64,000 nt of DNA, from the NCBI RefSeq assembly GCF_000331735.1, contig NC_020126.1, forward strand, positions 4,402,001 through 4,466,000. The letters run 5' to 3'. The translations under genes were made by a program, and so were the position numbers. The number at the start of each line of letters is the position of its first letter. The stretch's first letter is position 1. The notes beneath the pieces were generated by a model, which saw only the letters and a list, made by a program, of their open reading frames with translations, was not told the DNA's origin and searched no databases. The stretch comes from Myxococcus stipitatus DSM 14675 (GTDB taxonomy: Bacteria > Myxococcota > Myxococcia > Myxococcales > Myxococcaceae). Positions 19,077-28,141 of the stretch are shown here, one piece after another.

Positions 19077-19427
19077 GTGGAGCCCACCATCCTGTGTACC
19101 GAGCTGTACCTGCGCCTGGGCGATGACGAGCTGCTCGTCATCGACTGCCGCACCCCCGCTGAATGGGAACACCATGCCCTGCACATCCCTGGCGCCTTGA
19201 GGATGAGTCCCGGTGAGGTCGCCCGGGAACACCGCATGCTCCCCGACGACGAGCTCATCGTCCTGTGCGGTGGCGCACAGGACGGCTCCGACGTCCGCCG
19301 CGTCTGCCGCCTGCTGCGGATGCATGGGCGCGAGGCGGTCTGCCTCGAGGGGGGGCTTCCGGCCTGGATTCGAGGGGGCTACCCCACCGAGCGCCATGCC
19401 CGTCCTCAGCTCGCGCTGCCTCGCTGA
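19077..19427 (+). CDS. Rhodanese-domain protein
   Basis: 116 aa, a single stand-alone rhodanese domain, from GTG at 19077 with GGAGG upstream. Residues LYLRLGDDELLVIDCRTPAEW and HIPGALRMSPGEVA are typical. The active-site loop is LCGGAQDGSDVRR with Cys64 as the persulfide-forming residue, followed by GREAVCLEGGLPAWI. It would transfer sulfane sulfur to an unknown acceptor. The asd gene follows 72 bp downstream, possibly in the same transcript, without an obvious functional link. Confidence 0.88.
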   Translation: MEPTILCTELYLRLGDDELLVIDCRTPAEWEHHALHIPGALRMSPGEVAREHRMLPDDELIVLCGGAQDGSDVRRVCRLLRMHGREAVCLEGGLPAWIRGGYPTERHARPQLALPR

Positions 19428-19499
19428 GGTTCGGTGGATGCGGTGCGTCGGCAAAGGGTGTATGGAGCGGCGGACTTCATCCCTTGGAGAGCCGTCCCT

Positions 19500-20591
19500 A
19501 TGGCAAAGCTTCGTGCTGCCCTCATTGGTGCGACCGGACTCGCGGGCCAGCAGTTCATCGCCGCCCTCAGGAATCACCCGTTCATCGAGCTGACCGGCCT
19601 GGCCGCGTCGCCTCGCTCGGCGGGCAAATCCTACGGGGACGCGCTGCGCACCGCCAACGGGATGACCGCGTGGTTCGTCCCGGAGCCGCTCGCGCCCGAG
19701 ATGGCGCGGATGCCGGTGGTGAGCGGCGACGCGCTCGAGGCCCAGGACTACGACCTGGTCTTCTCCGCCGTGGAGGCGGACGTCGCGCGGGAGCTGGAGC
19801 CGCGGCTGGCCAAGGACATCCCCGTCTTCTCCGCCGCCAGCGCCTTCCGCTACGAGGATGACGTCCCGCTGCTCATCCCCCCCGTCAACTCCTCCCACGC
19901 GCCCCTCGTGCGCGAGCAGCAGCGCCGGCGCGGCTGGAAGGGCTTCATCGTCCCCAGCCCCAACTGCACGACGACGGGCCTGGCGGTGACGCTGGCTCCG
20001 CTGGTCGAGCGCTTCGGGGTGAAGGCGGTGCTGATGACCAGCCTCCAGGCGATGTCCGGTGCGGGGCGCTCGCCGGGGGTCATCGGCATGGACATCCTCG
20101 ACAACGTCATCCCCTACATCCCCAAGGAAGAGCAGAAGGTCGAGGCGGAGACGAAGAAGATCCTCGGCGCGCTCAACGCGGGGGGCTCGGCCCTGACGCC
20201 CCACGACGTCCGGGTGTCCTGCACGTGCACCCGCGTGGCGGTCCTCGAGGGCCACACCGAGTCCGTTTTCGTCTCGTTGGGCACCAAGGCCACGGTGGCC
20301 GAGGTCATCCAGGCGATGCGCGAGTGGCGAGGCGACGAGGTGGCCCGCGACCTGCCGTCCACCCCCAAGCGGTGGATTGAGGTGATGGACGACCCGTTCC
20401 GTCCCCAGCCCCGGCTGGACCGGGAGACCCACGGGGGCATGGCCACCACGGTGGGACGCGTGCGCGAGGATGGTGTGCTGGAGAACGGCTTCAAGTACGT
20501 GCTCGTCTCCCACAACACCAAGATGGGGGCCGCGCGCGGGTCCATCCTTGTGGCCGAGCAGCTTCGGGCCCAGGGGTTGCTCGGCCGTTAG
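19500..20591 (+). CDS. asd: Aspartate-semialdehyde dehydrogenase
   Basis: 363 aa from ATG at 19500 (MAKLRAALIGATGLAGQQF), with GGAGAG upstream; the frame extends upstream to 19434 but that part lacks family character. It reduces aspartyl phosphate to aspartate semialdehyde with NADPH, the branch point to lysine/diaminopimelate, threonine and methionine. GATGLAGQQF is the NADP-binding loop; Cys156 in VPSPNCTTTGL is the catalytic nucleophile; HDVRVSCTCTRVAVLEGHTE carries substrate-binding residues. The PSPNCTTTGL form and length match the fungal/archaeal-type ASADH branch rather than the E. coli type. A single-gene unit or linked to the upstream rhodanese gene. Confidence 0.95.
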   Translation: MAKLRAALIGATGLAGQQFIAALRNHPFIELTGLAASPRSAGKSYGDALRTANGMTAWFVPEPLAPEMARMPVVSGDALEAQDYDLVFSAVEADVARELEPRLAKDIPVFSAASAFRYEDDVPLLIPPVNSSHAPLVREQQRRRGWKGFIVPSPNCTTTGLAVTLAPLVERFGVKAVLMTSLQAMSGAGRSPGVIGMDILDNVIPYIPKEEQKVEAETKKILGALNAGGSALTPHDVRVSCTCTRVAVLEGHTESVFVSLGTKATVAEVIQAMREWRGDEVARDLPSTPKRWIEVMDDPFRPQPRLDRETHGGMATTVGRVREDGVLENGFKYVLVSHNTKMGAARGSILVAEQLRAQGLLGR

Positions 20592-20696
20592 CGACATCCG
20601 CCGCACAAGTCGCACAAATTCAGGGTGCCATCCCTGGAACGAACCATTAGTCTGCGCGCCCACGGACGCGCTGAAGATTTCTAGAGGAGAGCTTTC

Positions 20697-21032
20697 ATGG
20701 CCTACGTCGTCGCGGACCCTTGCATCAAGTGCAAGTACACTGACTGTGTGGAGGTCTGCCCGGTCAATTGTTTCTACGAGGGTGCGAACTTCCTGGTCAT
20801 CCACCCCGACGAGTGCATCGACTGCGGCGCGTGCGAGCCCGTGTGCCCCACCAAGGCCATCTTCCCGGAGACTGAGCTGCCGGGGAAGTGGAAGGAGTAC
20901 AAGGCGCTGAACGCGGACTTCTCCACGAAGTGGCCGAACATCGCGGAGAAGAAGGCGTCGCTTCCCGAGGCCGAGGACTTCAAGGCCAAGGAAGACAAGC
21001 GCGCGCTGCTGGACACCGCACCCGGCAAGTAG
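20697..21032 (+). CDS. fdxA: Ferredoxin (3Fe-4S/4Fe-4S, FdxA type)
   Basis: 111 aa. A seven-iron ferredoxin of the Azotobacter type: the N-terminal cluster motif [21 protein letters not shown] and the second motif [18 protein letters not shown] supply ligands for one 3Fe-4S and one 4Fe-4S cluster, and the C-terminal extension ([20 protein letters not shown]) is characteristic of FdxA. It transfers electrons to cytoplasmic partners that cannot be identified from context. GAGGAGAG precedes the ATG. A perfect terminator follows, so it ends its transcription unit. Confidence 0.95.
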   Translation: MAYVVADPCIKCKYTDCVEVCPVNCFYEGANFLVIHPDECIDCGACEPVCPTKAIFPETELPGKWKEYKALNADFSTKWPNIAEKKASLPEAEDFKAKEDKRALLDTAPGK

Positions 21033-21065
21033 GCCCCTGGCGCCTCGTGCGCCCGTGAGTCTCCA

Positions 21066-21105
21066 AAAGACCCTCGCGCCCTCCGTGGCCGCGAGGGTCT
21101 TTGTC
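21066..21105. terminator. Intrinsic terminator after fdxA
   Basis: AAAGACCCTCGCG (21066-21078) pairs perfectly with CGCGAGGGTCTTT (21090-21102). The T/A tracts on both sides allow use from both directions; the next gene is convergent and ends at 21122. Confidence 0.9.
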
Positions 21106-21121
21106 GTTCCTGGCATCCGTC

Positions 21122-21910
21122 TTACCCAGCATGCAGCGCGCGGAGCCGCAGCCCACGGGCCTCCAGTGCATCCCTCAGCCGTGCGACGTCCTCGGTGGGA
21201 ACGGGGCCTGTCCGGCCCTGGATGCGCAGCACCACCTCCCGAGGGCCCGTCCGTTCCACCTCCACGGTGGCGTTCAGCGTTCCCCGGACGCTCAGGCTCA
21301 TCGCGGGGCGCTGTGACTTCACGAAGACCTCGATGCGCTCGATGAGCTCCACGGCTGATTCGGCGTGGGAGGGGGCCTCGGTGCGAGAAGGGCCGCTGGT
21401 GCCATTCGCCATCACGCGCCCCTCCGAAGTCATGCCTTCGGGTGTCGCGGTCCGCGGGGATGTGTCTGGAGGCGAGGCGGCCATCCCGGGCCCCGCGTCC
21501 CTCGGTGGGGTGGGGCGCAAGCCGGGCTCCCTGAGCGAGAGTTCCCGGAGGAACAGGTCGGTGATCCGCTGCTCCGTACGCTCCTGGCTGGAGGCGTGTC
21601 CTTCCACGCGCACGCTGCCCAGTCGCTGGGACTCCACATGCATGGCCTTGCGAGTGGTGGCGAGGTGCTCCGGGCTGGACAGGGCACCGCGCGATGTGGC
21701 GACGACCCGGGAGGCCGCGAGCGCGGTGTTCAATCCGGCGGAGCGCGGGAGCAGGGGGCGCGTGGTGGCCGCGCGTGCCGATTCAGGAGGGGGCGGAGGG
21801 CCTCTCCGGGCCGAGGCTTCCTGAAGGGTGCGCTGGAAGCGCTCCCCGTCAGGACGCTCTCGCGTGGCGGTGTGGCTGGTGGCTGAGGATTCGCTGTCGA
21901 CCTTCATCAT
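21122..21910 (-). CDS. Unknown protein with FliK/HpaP-like C-terminus
   Basis: 262 aa from ATG at 21910 (GAGGGA just upstream). The first ~180 residues are low-complexity, rich in Arg, Ser, Pro and Thr, and probably disordered (RGPPPPPESARAATTRPLLP). The last ~75 are ordered: AVELIERIEVFVKSQRPAMS, LSVRGTLNATVEVERTGPRE, VVLRIQGRTGPVPTEDVARL, RDALEARGLRLRALHAG. This order of helix, beta pair and closing helix resembles the C-terminal domain of flagellar hook-length (FliK) and type III secretion HpaP/SctP proteins. No other secretion gene is nearby, so this is a weak structural suggestion only. Same strand as the secreted-protein gene at 22032-23081, which lies upstream. Confidence 0.6.
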   Translation of the reverse strand: MMKVDSESSATSHTATRERPDGERFQRTLQEASARRGPPPPPESARAATTRPLLPRSAGLNTALAASRVVATSRGALSSPEHLATTRKAMHVESQRLGSVRVEGHASSQERTEQRITDLFLRELSLREPGLRPTPPRDAGPGMAASPPDTSPRTATPEGMTSEGRVMANGTSGPSRTEAPSHAESAVELIERIEVFVKSQRPAMSLSVRGTLNATVEVERTGPREVVLRIQGRTGPVPTEDVARLRDALEARGLRLRALHAG

Positions 21911-22031
21911 GTCCCTCGCTCCGGTTCGGGCGGGGACGAAGCAGTCAACATGCCAGCGGGTCACCGCCGCGAGGCGTGATGCAGACCGTCCATCCTCCGG
22001 GAACGAGGCTCCCGGGCGGGATGGAGCTGGC

Positions 22032-23081
22032 TCAGCGATTCTTGCCGAAGGCGCCGGGCTGGATGGGGGCGATGCCCGTCAGGTCGTTGATGGCCAGGGG
22101 GCAGGAGGCCAGCGCCATCGGCTCGACGAGGGTGCCGACGCGCGCCCAGTCGCGCTCGGGGAAGATGAGCGCATCGCGCAGCTCGATGATGCTCATGCCC
22201 TTCTTGTACTCCCAGAAGCGACCCCGCACGAGGACCCGGTTGCCCTTGAGCAGCTTGTTGAGGTCGGCGTACTGCTTGTCCTGGAGGGTGGCGACAATCT
22301 CCACGCGCTCGCGCTTGCGCGGCTTGCCGAACTTGAACTCGTACATCGCGGTCGCCTCGAGCTCGGGCTCCATCCACGTGAGGCGAGCCACCATGCGCTC
22401 GGGCTCGGGCTCCTCGCCCTTCTTGAGTCGCTTCTTCTTGGGCTTCTCCAGCTTGACGTCCACCAGCTCCATTCCGCTGAAGGCCAGCTCGTGGTCCAGG
22501 TAGTTGTCGCGGAACAGGGCCTCGGCGGTGGAGACCGCGACCGAGTTGACGCGTTTGACTTCCTCGGCGTAGCGCTCGCGCAGCACGGGCAAGGTGAGGA
22601 GGAAGCTGTCCACGGGCTTCACGCCGTCGGCGAGGAAGCGCAGCCGGTCCAGGTCGATGGCGGGGTAGTAGGGGAGCAGTGACTCGGCGGTCTGGAGCCA
22701 CTCGGCGCGGAGCTTCTGGTCGATGAGCACCCGGCGGACCATGGCGACGAAGTAGCTGTTGCCGGGGAAGCGCTCGGTGACGAGCTGCGTCCCCAGGGCC
22801 TGCACCAGCGCGGGGTCCAGCATGAAGTTCTCATCGCGCTTGTGGAACTGGGTGCCCACTTCGCCGAGCAGCGTCAGGAACGCGCCCACGACCTGCGCGC
22901 AGTTCGGGTCGGCGGTGCCCTGGTCCAAGGCCTGGGACAGGCGCGTGCGGATGAAGCGCTTGTCCACGCCCTCTTCGCGGAAGACAGGGGCTTCACCGGT
23001 GCCGAAGAAGAACTCGGGCTGAGCGATGGCGGGGCTGGCCAGCAAGCCCAGGGCAAGTGCGAGCAGTGGGGCAGTACGCAT
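22032..23081 (-). CDS. Secreted/periplasmic protein of unknown function
   Basis: 349 aa from ATG at 23081. Signal peptide ~1-20 (MRTAPLLALALGLLASPAIA, cleavage before QPEF). The mature part begins with a helical region (FIRTRLSQALDQGTADPNCAQ, VVGAFLTLLGEVGTQFHKRD) and has a basic linker (KLEKPKKKRLKKGEEPEPER). The C-terminal half is likely beta-rich (YEFKFGKPRKRERVEIVATL, LLKGNRVLVRGRFWEYKKGM, SIIELRDALIFPERDW). The motif NRVLVRGRFWEYKKG hints at an OB-like fold, but I do not recognise a named family. It is well conserved in style with myxobacterial exported proteins; real coding is supported by codon bias and signal peptide. Confidence 0.75.
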   Translation of the reverse strand: MRTAPLLALALGLLASPAIAQPEFFFGTGEAPVFREEGVDKRFIRTRLSQALDQGTADPNCAQVVGAFLTLLGEVGTQFHKRDENFMLDPALVQALGTQLVTERFPGNSYFVAMVRRVLIDQKLRAEWLQTAESLLPYYPAIDLDRLRFLADGVKPVDSFLLTLPVLRERYAEEVKRVNSVAVSTAEALFRDNYLDHELAFSGMELVDVKLEKPKKKRLKKGEEPEPERMVARLTWMEPELEATAMYEFKFGKPRKRERVEIVATLQDKQYADLNKLLKGNRVLVRGRFWEYKKGMSIIELRDALIFPERDWARVGTLVEPMALASCPLAINDLTGIAPIQPGAFGKNR

Positions 23082-23544
23082 ACGGGGACCAGCCTACCAC
23101 TCCGAGCCGCTCGCGGAGAGCCTCGGCCCGAGAAGCGCCGCGGCTTGACTGCCGTGGGCGTGTCTTTCCGTGCGGGACGCGCGTCGCGAGCGCACCTGCG
23201 AAGAGTCCATCGAACGGGAGTGCGGCAGGTGTCGGGAGGCCCATCGCGATGCGGGCCGTCGCGAGGCCATCACGCGGGGAACCAGGTCCGTGAGCCGGTC
23301 GCGATGAGGGACGGGCAGGGAGGCGAGGGGCCCGAAGCACCGCAGGAGACGGGCCTGGATGATGGAGCGCGAGGTGAACCCGGTAGGTAGGGCTGGAAGG
23401 GTGTGATGGGAGAGGGAAGTGCGTGGTGGCGGCGGGCTCGAAAGGGACGGAAGGGAGGGGTCTGGTGGACGGTTGGGGCCTTGACATGTCCGGGTGCTTT
23501 TCCGCCTGTTGACCTCGCTCCCTTTTGTGTACCTTGCCCTCGAC
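23082..23544. other. Intergenic region between divergent genes, no gene seen
   Basis: About 460 bp. Open frames here lack ribosome-binding sites and family character. Two -35-like elements occur near the right end, TTGACA at 23481-23486 and TTGACC at 23509-23514; the second has TACCTT at 23530-23535 (15-nt spacing), just before the GNAT start. Confidence 0.5.
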
Positions 23545-24021
23545 ATGGCCAGTCCCACGGAAACAACCGCGCCCGTTACCGTCACCCAGATTCTGGACGA
23601 GGCGGAGCTCATGCAGGCGCTCGCCATCCGCGAGGTGGTGTTCATCGAGGAGCAGCACGTCCCCGAGGGCATCGAGCGTGACGCGGAAGACGCGCACGCC
23701 TACCACGTCATCGCGCATCAGAGTGGTCACGCCATCGGCACGGGTCGGTTGGTGATGCTCGCCCAGCCGCCCTCGGGCGAAGAGGGCCCGTGGGGACAGG
23801 TGGGCCGCATGGCGGTGCTTCAGGCGCACCGCAAGGCGCGCGTGGGCTCACTGCTGCTGACGTCGCTGGAGCAGGAGGCGCGTCGCCGTGGCGTCAGGGG
23901 CATCATGCTGCATGCCCAGCTGTACGCGCTCGAGTTCTACAAGAAGCACGGCTACTCCGAGATGGGCACGGTCTTCCTCGAGGGAGGCATCGACCACCTG
24001 GAGATGCGCAAGCGCTTCTAG
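23545..24021 (+). CDS. GNAT family N-acetyltransferase
   Basis: 158 aa from ATG at 23545; the frame is open 51 nt further up, but that stretch looks like promoter sequence. GNAT enzymes transfer acetyl from acetyl-CoA to amines. The sequence follows the ElaA/YjcF-like pattern: ALAIREVVFIEEQHVPEGIERDAEDAHAYH, GTGRLVM, GQVGRMAVLQAHRKARVGSLLLTSLEQEARRRG (motif A, acetyl-CoA loop RxxRxG), IMLHAQLYALEFYKKHGY and a final IDHLEMRKRF. No ribosome-binding site is visible, and the nearest promoter-like element puts the transcript start almost at the ATG, so the mRNA may be leaderless. Convergent with hrpB, 12 bp apart. Confidence 0.9.
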   Translation: MASPTETTAPVTVTQILDEAELMQALAIREVVFIEEQHVPEGIERDAEDAHAYHVIAHQSGHAIGTGRLVMLAQPPSGEEGPWGQVGRMAVLQAHRKARVGSLLLTSLEQEARRRGVRGIMLHAQLYALEFYKKHGYSEMGTVFLEGGIDHLEMRKRF

Positions 24022-24033
24022 TCGTCGCCGACG

Positions 24034-26598
24034 TCAGCGCCGCGGTGGACGCGGTGCTGGCGGCTGCGCGTGCCTGGGGTCCTCCGGCCAGGAGTGACGC
24101 GGGTACTTGCGGCCCAGTTCCTTGCGGAGCGCGGGGTAATGGCGCTCCCAGAATCCCGCCAGGTCTGTTGTCACCTGAACGGCGCGCATGTTGGGCGCCA
24201 GCAGGTGCAGCACGAGCGGCACGCGGCCCGCGCACACGCTGGGGCCCTGGGCCATCCCGAAGAAATCCTGGAGGCGTGACTCTACCCAGGGGGGCTTGCC
24301 CGGTTCGTAGTTCACCTTGACGCCTCGGCCTCCCGGCAGCGTCACGCGCTCGGGGGCGTGCGCCGCGAGGAGGCGCTGCTGCTCGGACGTCAGCCGCGCG
24401 TAGAGCGCGTCGATGAGGGACACGCCCTCGAGGTCCTTGAAGCTGCGCGCGTCCGAGCAGAGGGACGCGAGGGCATCCCGCAGGAAGGCATCATCGACGG
24501 TGGGGAACTTCGCCTCGGGGAAGGCCTGGGCGAGCAGGGCCACGCGGGTCCGCCACTGTTGGAGTGCGTCGGGGTCGGCGAATCGTCCTGGGCCCGCGGC
24601 GAGCGCGGCCTCGACGAGCACCCGCGCGGTCTGCTCCGAGGAAGGGGCGGGGGTGCGCGTCTCCTCGAGGACAAGGTTGCCGTAGGAGAGCCGGGTGAGT
24701 CGCTCCACGCGGCGTGCCTCGGCGTTCCACTGGAGGGTGTCTACCTCCTCGAGCGTCTCGGGGTAGAGGTCCAGGAGCCACTCGGGTTCCACGGCACTGG
24801 CCAGTCGCACCACGGCGCCGCGTCCTGGGCGTTCCTCGGCATCCACGGCGACCATGAGGTCCGCGTCCTGCACCACGCTCATCTCGGAGAGGGAGGCGGT
24901 GCCGCCGCCGAACAGGAGCAGCTCGGGGGCACGCGGCCGGCGTCGTCGGGCAACGCGGTCCGGGTAGCCCGCGAGGGCGCTGAGCATGAGGGCTTGCTCG
25001 CGGTCCTCGGCGCGCTGGGGTTGTTCTCCTTGGTTGCGAACGGCGCGCCGCAGTTGTTTCTGCACGCGGTCCACGGACTGCACGGCGCCTTGTTCGAGCG
25101 AGAGGGAGTGCAGTCGTCCGGAGGAGAACCCCGAGCGTTCGGCTTCGCGGAATCGCTCCAGCAACTCGAGCAGGTCCGAGGGGCCACTGACCACGGCGGC
25201 CGCGCGGCCACCGCTGCCCAGGTTGGCTCGGGCTTCGCGGCGGATGTCGCGCTCACCCATGAGCGCGGCGAGGGTGGCCGCATCGGCGCCGACACCGCGC
25301 TGTTCGCCTTCGACGATGATGCGCGCCTGGCGTGGATGGACGGGGAAGCGCAGGAGTCGCTGGCCGACCGGGGTGACACGGCCTTGAGGGTCCACGGCGC
25401 CGAGCCGACGCAGCAGGGTCTCCGCAGCATCGAGCGAGGCGGCGGGAGGCGGCTCGAAGAACGGAAAGGCACCGAGGTCCGTCACGCCGGACGCGCGCAG
25501 CGAGAGCACCGTCTCCGCCAGGTCCATGCGGCGGATTTCGGGGGCTTCCTGGTCAGGGCGTCCGTCGAAGTCGTGCTGGGTGTAGAGGCGAAGGCAGTGG
25601 CCCGCGCGTGTGCGGCCGGCGCGGCCCGCGCGTTGGATGGCGGAGGCGCGGCTGACCTTGGACAGCTTGAGGGTCGGGAGGCCGGACCAGGGGGAGTGGC
25701 TGGCCACGCGAGCCAGTCCCGTGTCGATGACCACGGCGACGCCGTCGATGGTGACGGAGGTCTCGGCGACGTTGGTGGAGAGGATGATCTTCCGGCGCGA
25801 GCTCCTGCGCACGGCGCGGTCCTGTTCCGCGGGTGAGAGGTCTCCGTGGAGGGGGAGGACGTCGGCGCCGTGGCGTTCGGCGAACTCGGCGCAGGCGTCT
25901 CGGGTGCGGCGGATTTCCCCGGCCCCGGGGAGGAAGACGAGCACGTCGCCATCCACGCCTTGAGCGAACAGTCGCTTGATGCCGGAGAGGACCTGTTGGT
26001 CGAGGTGCCGGTCATCGGGAGTCGGGAGGTACTCCACGCTCACGTCGAAGCGGCGTCCTTGGGAGCGGAGAGAAGGACAACCTCCAAGGTATGCACGGAC
26101 GGGTTCGGCCTCCAGGGTCGCGGACATGACGACGAGCTTGAGGTCGGGGCGTCGCGTCTCCTGAAGTCGGCGCAGCAGCGCGAGCGAGATGTCCGCGGAG
26201 AGGTGGCGCTCGTGGAATTCGTCGAGCACGACGATGCCCACGTCGCGCAAGGTCGGGTCGGACAAGAGGCGCCGGCCGAGGACCCCTTCGGTGACGAAGG
26301 AAAGACGAGTCTTCGCGCTGCGGACGTCCTCGAAGCGGACCTGGTAGCCGACGGATTCGCCGACGTTTTCGCCAATCTCCTCGGAGACGCGCTGCGCGGC
26401 GAGCCGGGTCGGGAGTCGGCGTGGCTGGAGGACGACGATCTCCTTGCCTTCGCCGAGCCCGGCTTCGAGAAGCGCGCGAGGGACACGCGTGGTCTTTCCC
26501 GCACCAGGAGGGGCCTCCAGCACGAGCGAGCGGGAGCCTCGCAGGGTGGAGACGATTTCCGGGAGGAGAGGGTCGATGGGAAGGGCGACGTCCGCCAT
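24034..26598 (-). CDS. hrpB: ATP-dependent RNA helicase HrpB
   Basis: 854 aa, normal for HrpB. A DEAH/DExH-box helicase: Walker A APPGAGKT (29-36), QPRRLPTRLAAQRV (Ia), DEFH box at 126-129, VMSATLEAEPV (III), VLVFLPGAGEIRR (IV), ILSTNVAETSVTIDGVAVVIDTG (V), SAIQRAGRAGRTRAGHCLRLY (VI), then the HrpB-specific C-terminal domain ending in the signature KYPRHSWPEDP. DEFH rather than DEAH is the normal variant for HrpB. Its physiological RNA substrate is unknown. Last gene of a likely four-gene minus-strand run (HEAT, HAD, unknown, hrpB) with a 36-bp gap to the gene before it. Confidence 0.96.
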   Translation of the reverse strand: MADVALPIDPLLPEIVSTLRGSRSLVLEAPPGAGKTTRVPRALLEAGLGEGKEIVVLQPRRLPTRLAAQRVSEEIGENVGESVGYQVRFEDVRSAKTRLSFVTEGVLGRRLLSDPTLRDVGIVVLDEFHERHLSADISLALLRRLQETRRPDLKLVVMSATLEAEPVRAYLGGCPSLRSQGRRFDVSVEYLPTPDDRHLDQQVLSGIKRLFAQGVDGDVLVFLPGAGEIRRTRDACAEFAERHGADVLPLHGDLSPAEQDRAVRRSSRRKIILSTNVAETSVTIDGVAVVIDTGLARVASHSPWSGLPTLKLSKVSRASAIQRAGRAGRTRAGHCLRLYTQHDFDGRPDQEAPEIRRMDLAETVLSLRASGVTDLGAFPFFEPPPAASLDAAETLLRRLGAVDPQGRVTPVGQRLLRFPVHPRQARIIVEGEQRGVGADAATLAALMGERDIRREARANLGSGGRAAAVVSGPSDLLELLERFREAERSGFSSGRLHSLSLEQGAVQSVDRVQKQLRRAVRNQGEQPQRAEDREQALMLSALAGYPDRVARRRRPRAPELLLFGGGTASLSEMSVVQDADLMVAVDAEERPGRGAVVRLASAVEPEWLLDLYPETLEEVDTLQWNAEARRVERLTRLSYGNLVLEETRTPAPSSEQTARVLVEAALAAGPGRFADPDALQQWRTRVALLAQAFPEAKFPTVDDAFLRDALASLCSDARSFKDLEGVSLIDALYARLTSEQQRLLAAHAPERVTLPGGRGVKVNYEPGKPPWVESRLQDFFGMAQGPSVCAGRVPLVLHLLAPNMRAVQVTTDLAGFWERHYPALRKELGRKYPRHSWPEDPRHAQPPAPRPPRR

Positions 26599-26634
26599 GG
26601 ACGGGTTCCTCGAGCGGCGCGAGCCAGTGGGTGC

Positions 26635-28065
26635 TTAGGGAGACTCGGTTCCAGCGGCGCCGGAGCTCGACGCAGTGCCCTTCTTCTTCCTCACGGAAGG
26701 AGCCTGGGCGCGAGAGCCCTCGGAAGAGGTCTCTTCGACGGAGTTCGCGCGGGCAGGAGTACGCTCCCGTGCGGGTTGGGCTCGAGCGGGTTCCGATGGA
26801 GTCGGTTCGGTGCTGGGGGCCGGGCCCGCCTCCGAGGCGCGCTTGCGTCCGCGGCCTCGAAGCGCGGAAGAACGCGGGCCGTCCGATTCGGCAGCGGATT
26901 CAGCGGCCGGACTTGAACCAGCCACGGAGGGCTCGTCGCTCGTCTCGGAGTCTGCAGCCGCGGAAGGCTCTCCCGCATCAAGCTCCTCCGAGTGGACTGC
27001 CTCACGCTTGCGTCCGCGAGGCCCGTGGCTTCGTGCGGACGCCTCGTCAGAAGGAGGGAGCCCTCCCTCCGTGGGCGGTGAACCTGCTTCCGCTGGCACT
27101 GAGTCATCCTGCTGGAGTGCAGGGGACGGAGGCGCACTTTCATCCGAGAGGGCCGCGGACTCCTGCGAAATGGTGGAAGACGCTGCTGCGTCCTCGGTCG
27201 CTCCATCGACGTCGGTTGCTGCCGCGCCCTCGGGTGCATCCATCTCGGAGGCAGGAGGAGTCCCAGCGTCCAGTGCGGCGACCTCGGCGAGCTCCGCCTC
27301 GGTGGGCTCCATCGAGTCCGCGGGATCCAGGTCGAGTGCCGCGATGCCGTCATCGGAGGGGGCGAGCCCACGTCCCGCGCGCCGCTTCGGCTTGAGTCCG
27401 AGCGCCGCGGCTTCATGGACACTGGGAACGGGAACCAGCGCGGCTTCCGAGAGCAGGCGGGCCTGTCGAAGGGCAATCTCCAACTTGCGCCCCAGGTTCA
27501 CCAGCTCCTCGCGAAGGACGATCTCCACTTCAGGGGAGAGTGGGGCGGGTTCATGGCTGGAGCGCCACTCGGAATGCGCGGTGGCCACCGTCTCCATGAC
27601 GGGCCTCACGAGGGCGAAGTCCTCGCGCGCGAAGATGCGCGAGACGTAGGCGCTGCGGGTTCGCCGTTCGTAGGACGTGGCGTACTCGAAGATGATCTCT
27701 CGAGGCGCGCGTCTGAGCTGGGCGAACTTGACGTGCGGGAAGAGCGCCTCGATGACGGGAGCGCGGCTGCTGGCGGTGAACGTGATGCCCGCGTGCAGCT
27801 TCTCCAGGGCATCGACCCACAGCCCTTGCTGCTGGAAGGCGTACTCCTCACGCGCCTCTTCCAACTCGGGCAGGTCCTTCACGCGGTCGACAACGCCCGC
27901 GGCGGGGGAGCGGGTGGTGCGCACCAGCTCCAGCGCGGTGGCCAACCAGCTCTTCTCCGCCTCCAGTCCGGGGCGACCGGCGAGCATCTCTCCCGCTGTC
28001 GCGAGCCGGCTTTCAAAGGCCTCTGCGAAGCGGATGAGCTCATAGGACTCGAGCGTGGATGACAT
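26635..28065 (-). CDS. Unknown protein with helical head and long disordered tail
   Basis: 476 aa from ATG at 28065. Residues 1 to ~215 look folded and helical (LESYELIRFAEAFESRLATA, RPGLEAEKSWLATALELVRT, FAQLRRAPREIIFEYATSYE, EIVLREELVNLGRKLEIALR). From ~230 to the end the sequence is low-complexity Ser/Ala/Glu/Pro with short basic patches (GPRGRKREA, LRGRGRKRAS, RKKKGT), typical of intrinsic disorder and possible nucleic-acid contact. No recognised domain. The stop is 36 bp before the hrpB start on the same strand, so co-expression with the helicase is likely. The plus-strand frames over this region are shadows created by the repetitive tail. Confidence 0.8.
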   Translation of the reverse strand: MSSTLESYELIRFAEAFESRLATAGEMLAGRPGLEAEKSWLATALELVRTTRSPAAGVVDRVKDLPELEEAREEYAFQQQGLWVDALEKLHAGITFTASSRAPVIEALFPHVKFAQLRRAPREIIFEYATSYERRTRSAYVSRIFAREDFALVRPVMETVATAHSEWRSSHEPAPLSPEVEIVLREELVNLGRKLEIALRQARLLSEAALVPVPSVHEAAALGLKPKRRAGRGLAPSDDGIAALDLDPADSMEPTEAELAEVAALDAGTPPASEMDAPEGAAATDVDGATEDAAASSTISQESAALSDESAPPSPALQQDDSVPAEAGSPPTEGGLPPSDEASARSHGPRGRKREAVHSEELDAGEPSAAADSETSDEPSVAGSSPAAESAAESDGPRSSALRGRGRKRASEAGPAPSTEPTPSEPARAQPARERTPARANSVEETSSEGSRAQAPSVRKKKGTASSSGAAGTESP

Positions 28066-28141
28066 GCGGCGGGCTCCTCGGGAGGGCGGCGGGAGATATC
28101 ACAGCCCGAGCTCGAGTCCGAGCGCGGGCGGAAGGCCTCGG

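Noticed and set aside
17754..21116. 1120-codon minus-strand open frame across acyl-CoA dehydrogenase, rhodanese, asd and fdxA
   Set aside because: Spans four real plus-strand genes and intergenic DNA; no domain, shadow only.
23094..23829. Minus-strand frames between the secreted-protein gene and GNAT
   Set aside because: They run antisense through the GNAT gene and have no start signals or family features.
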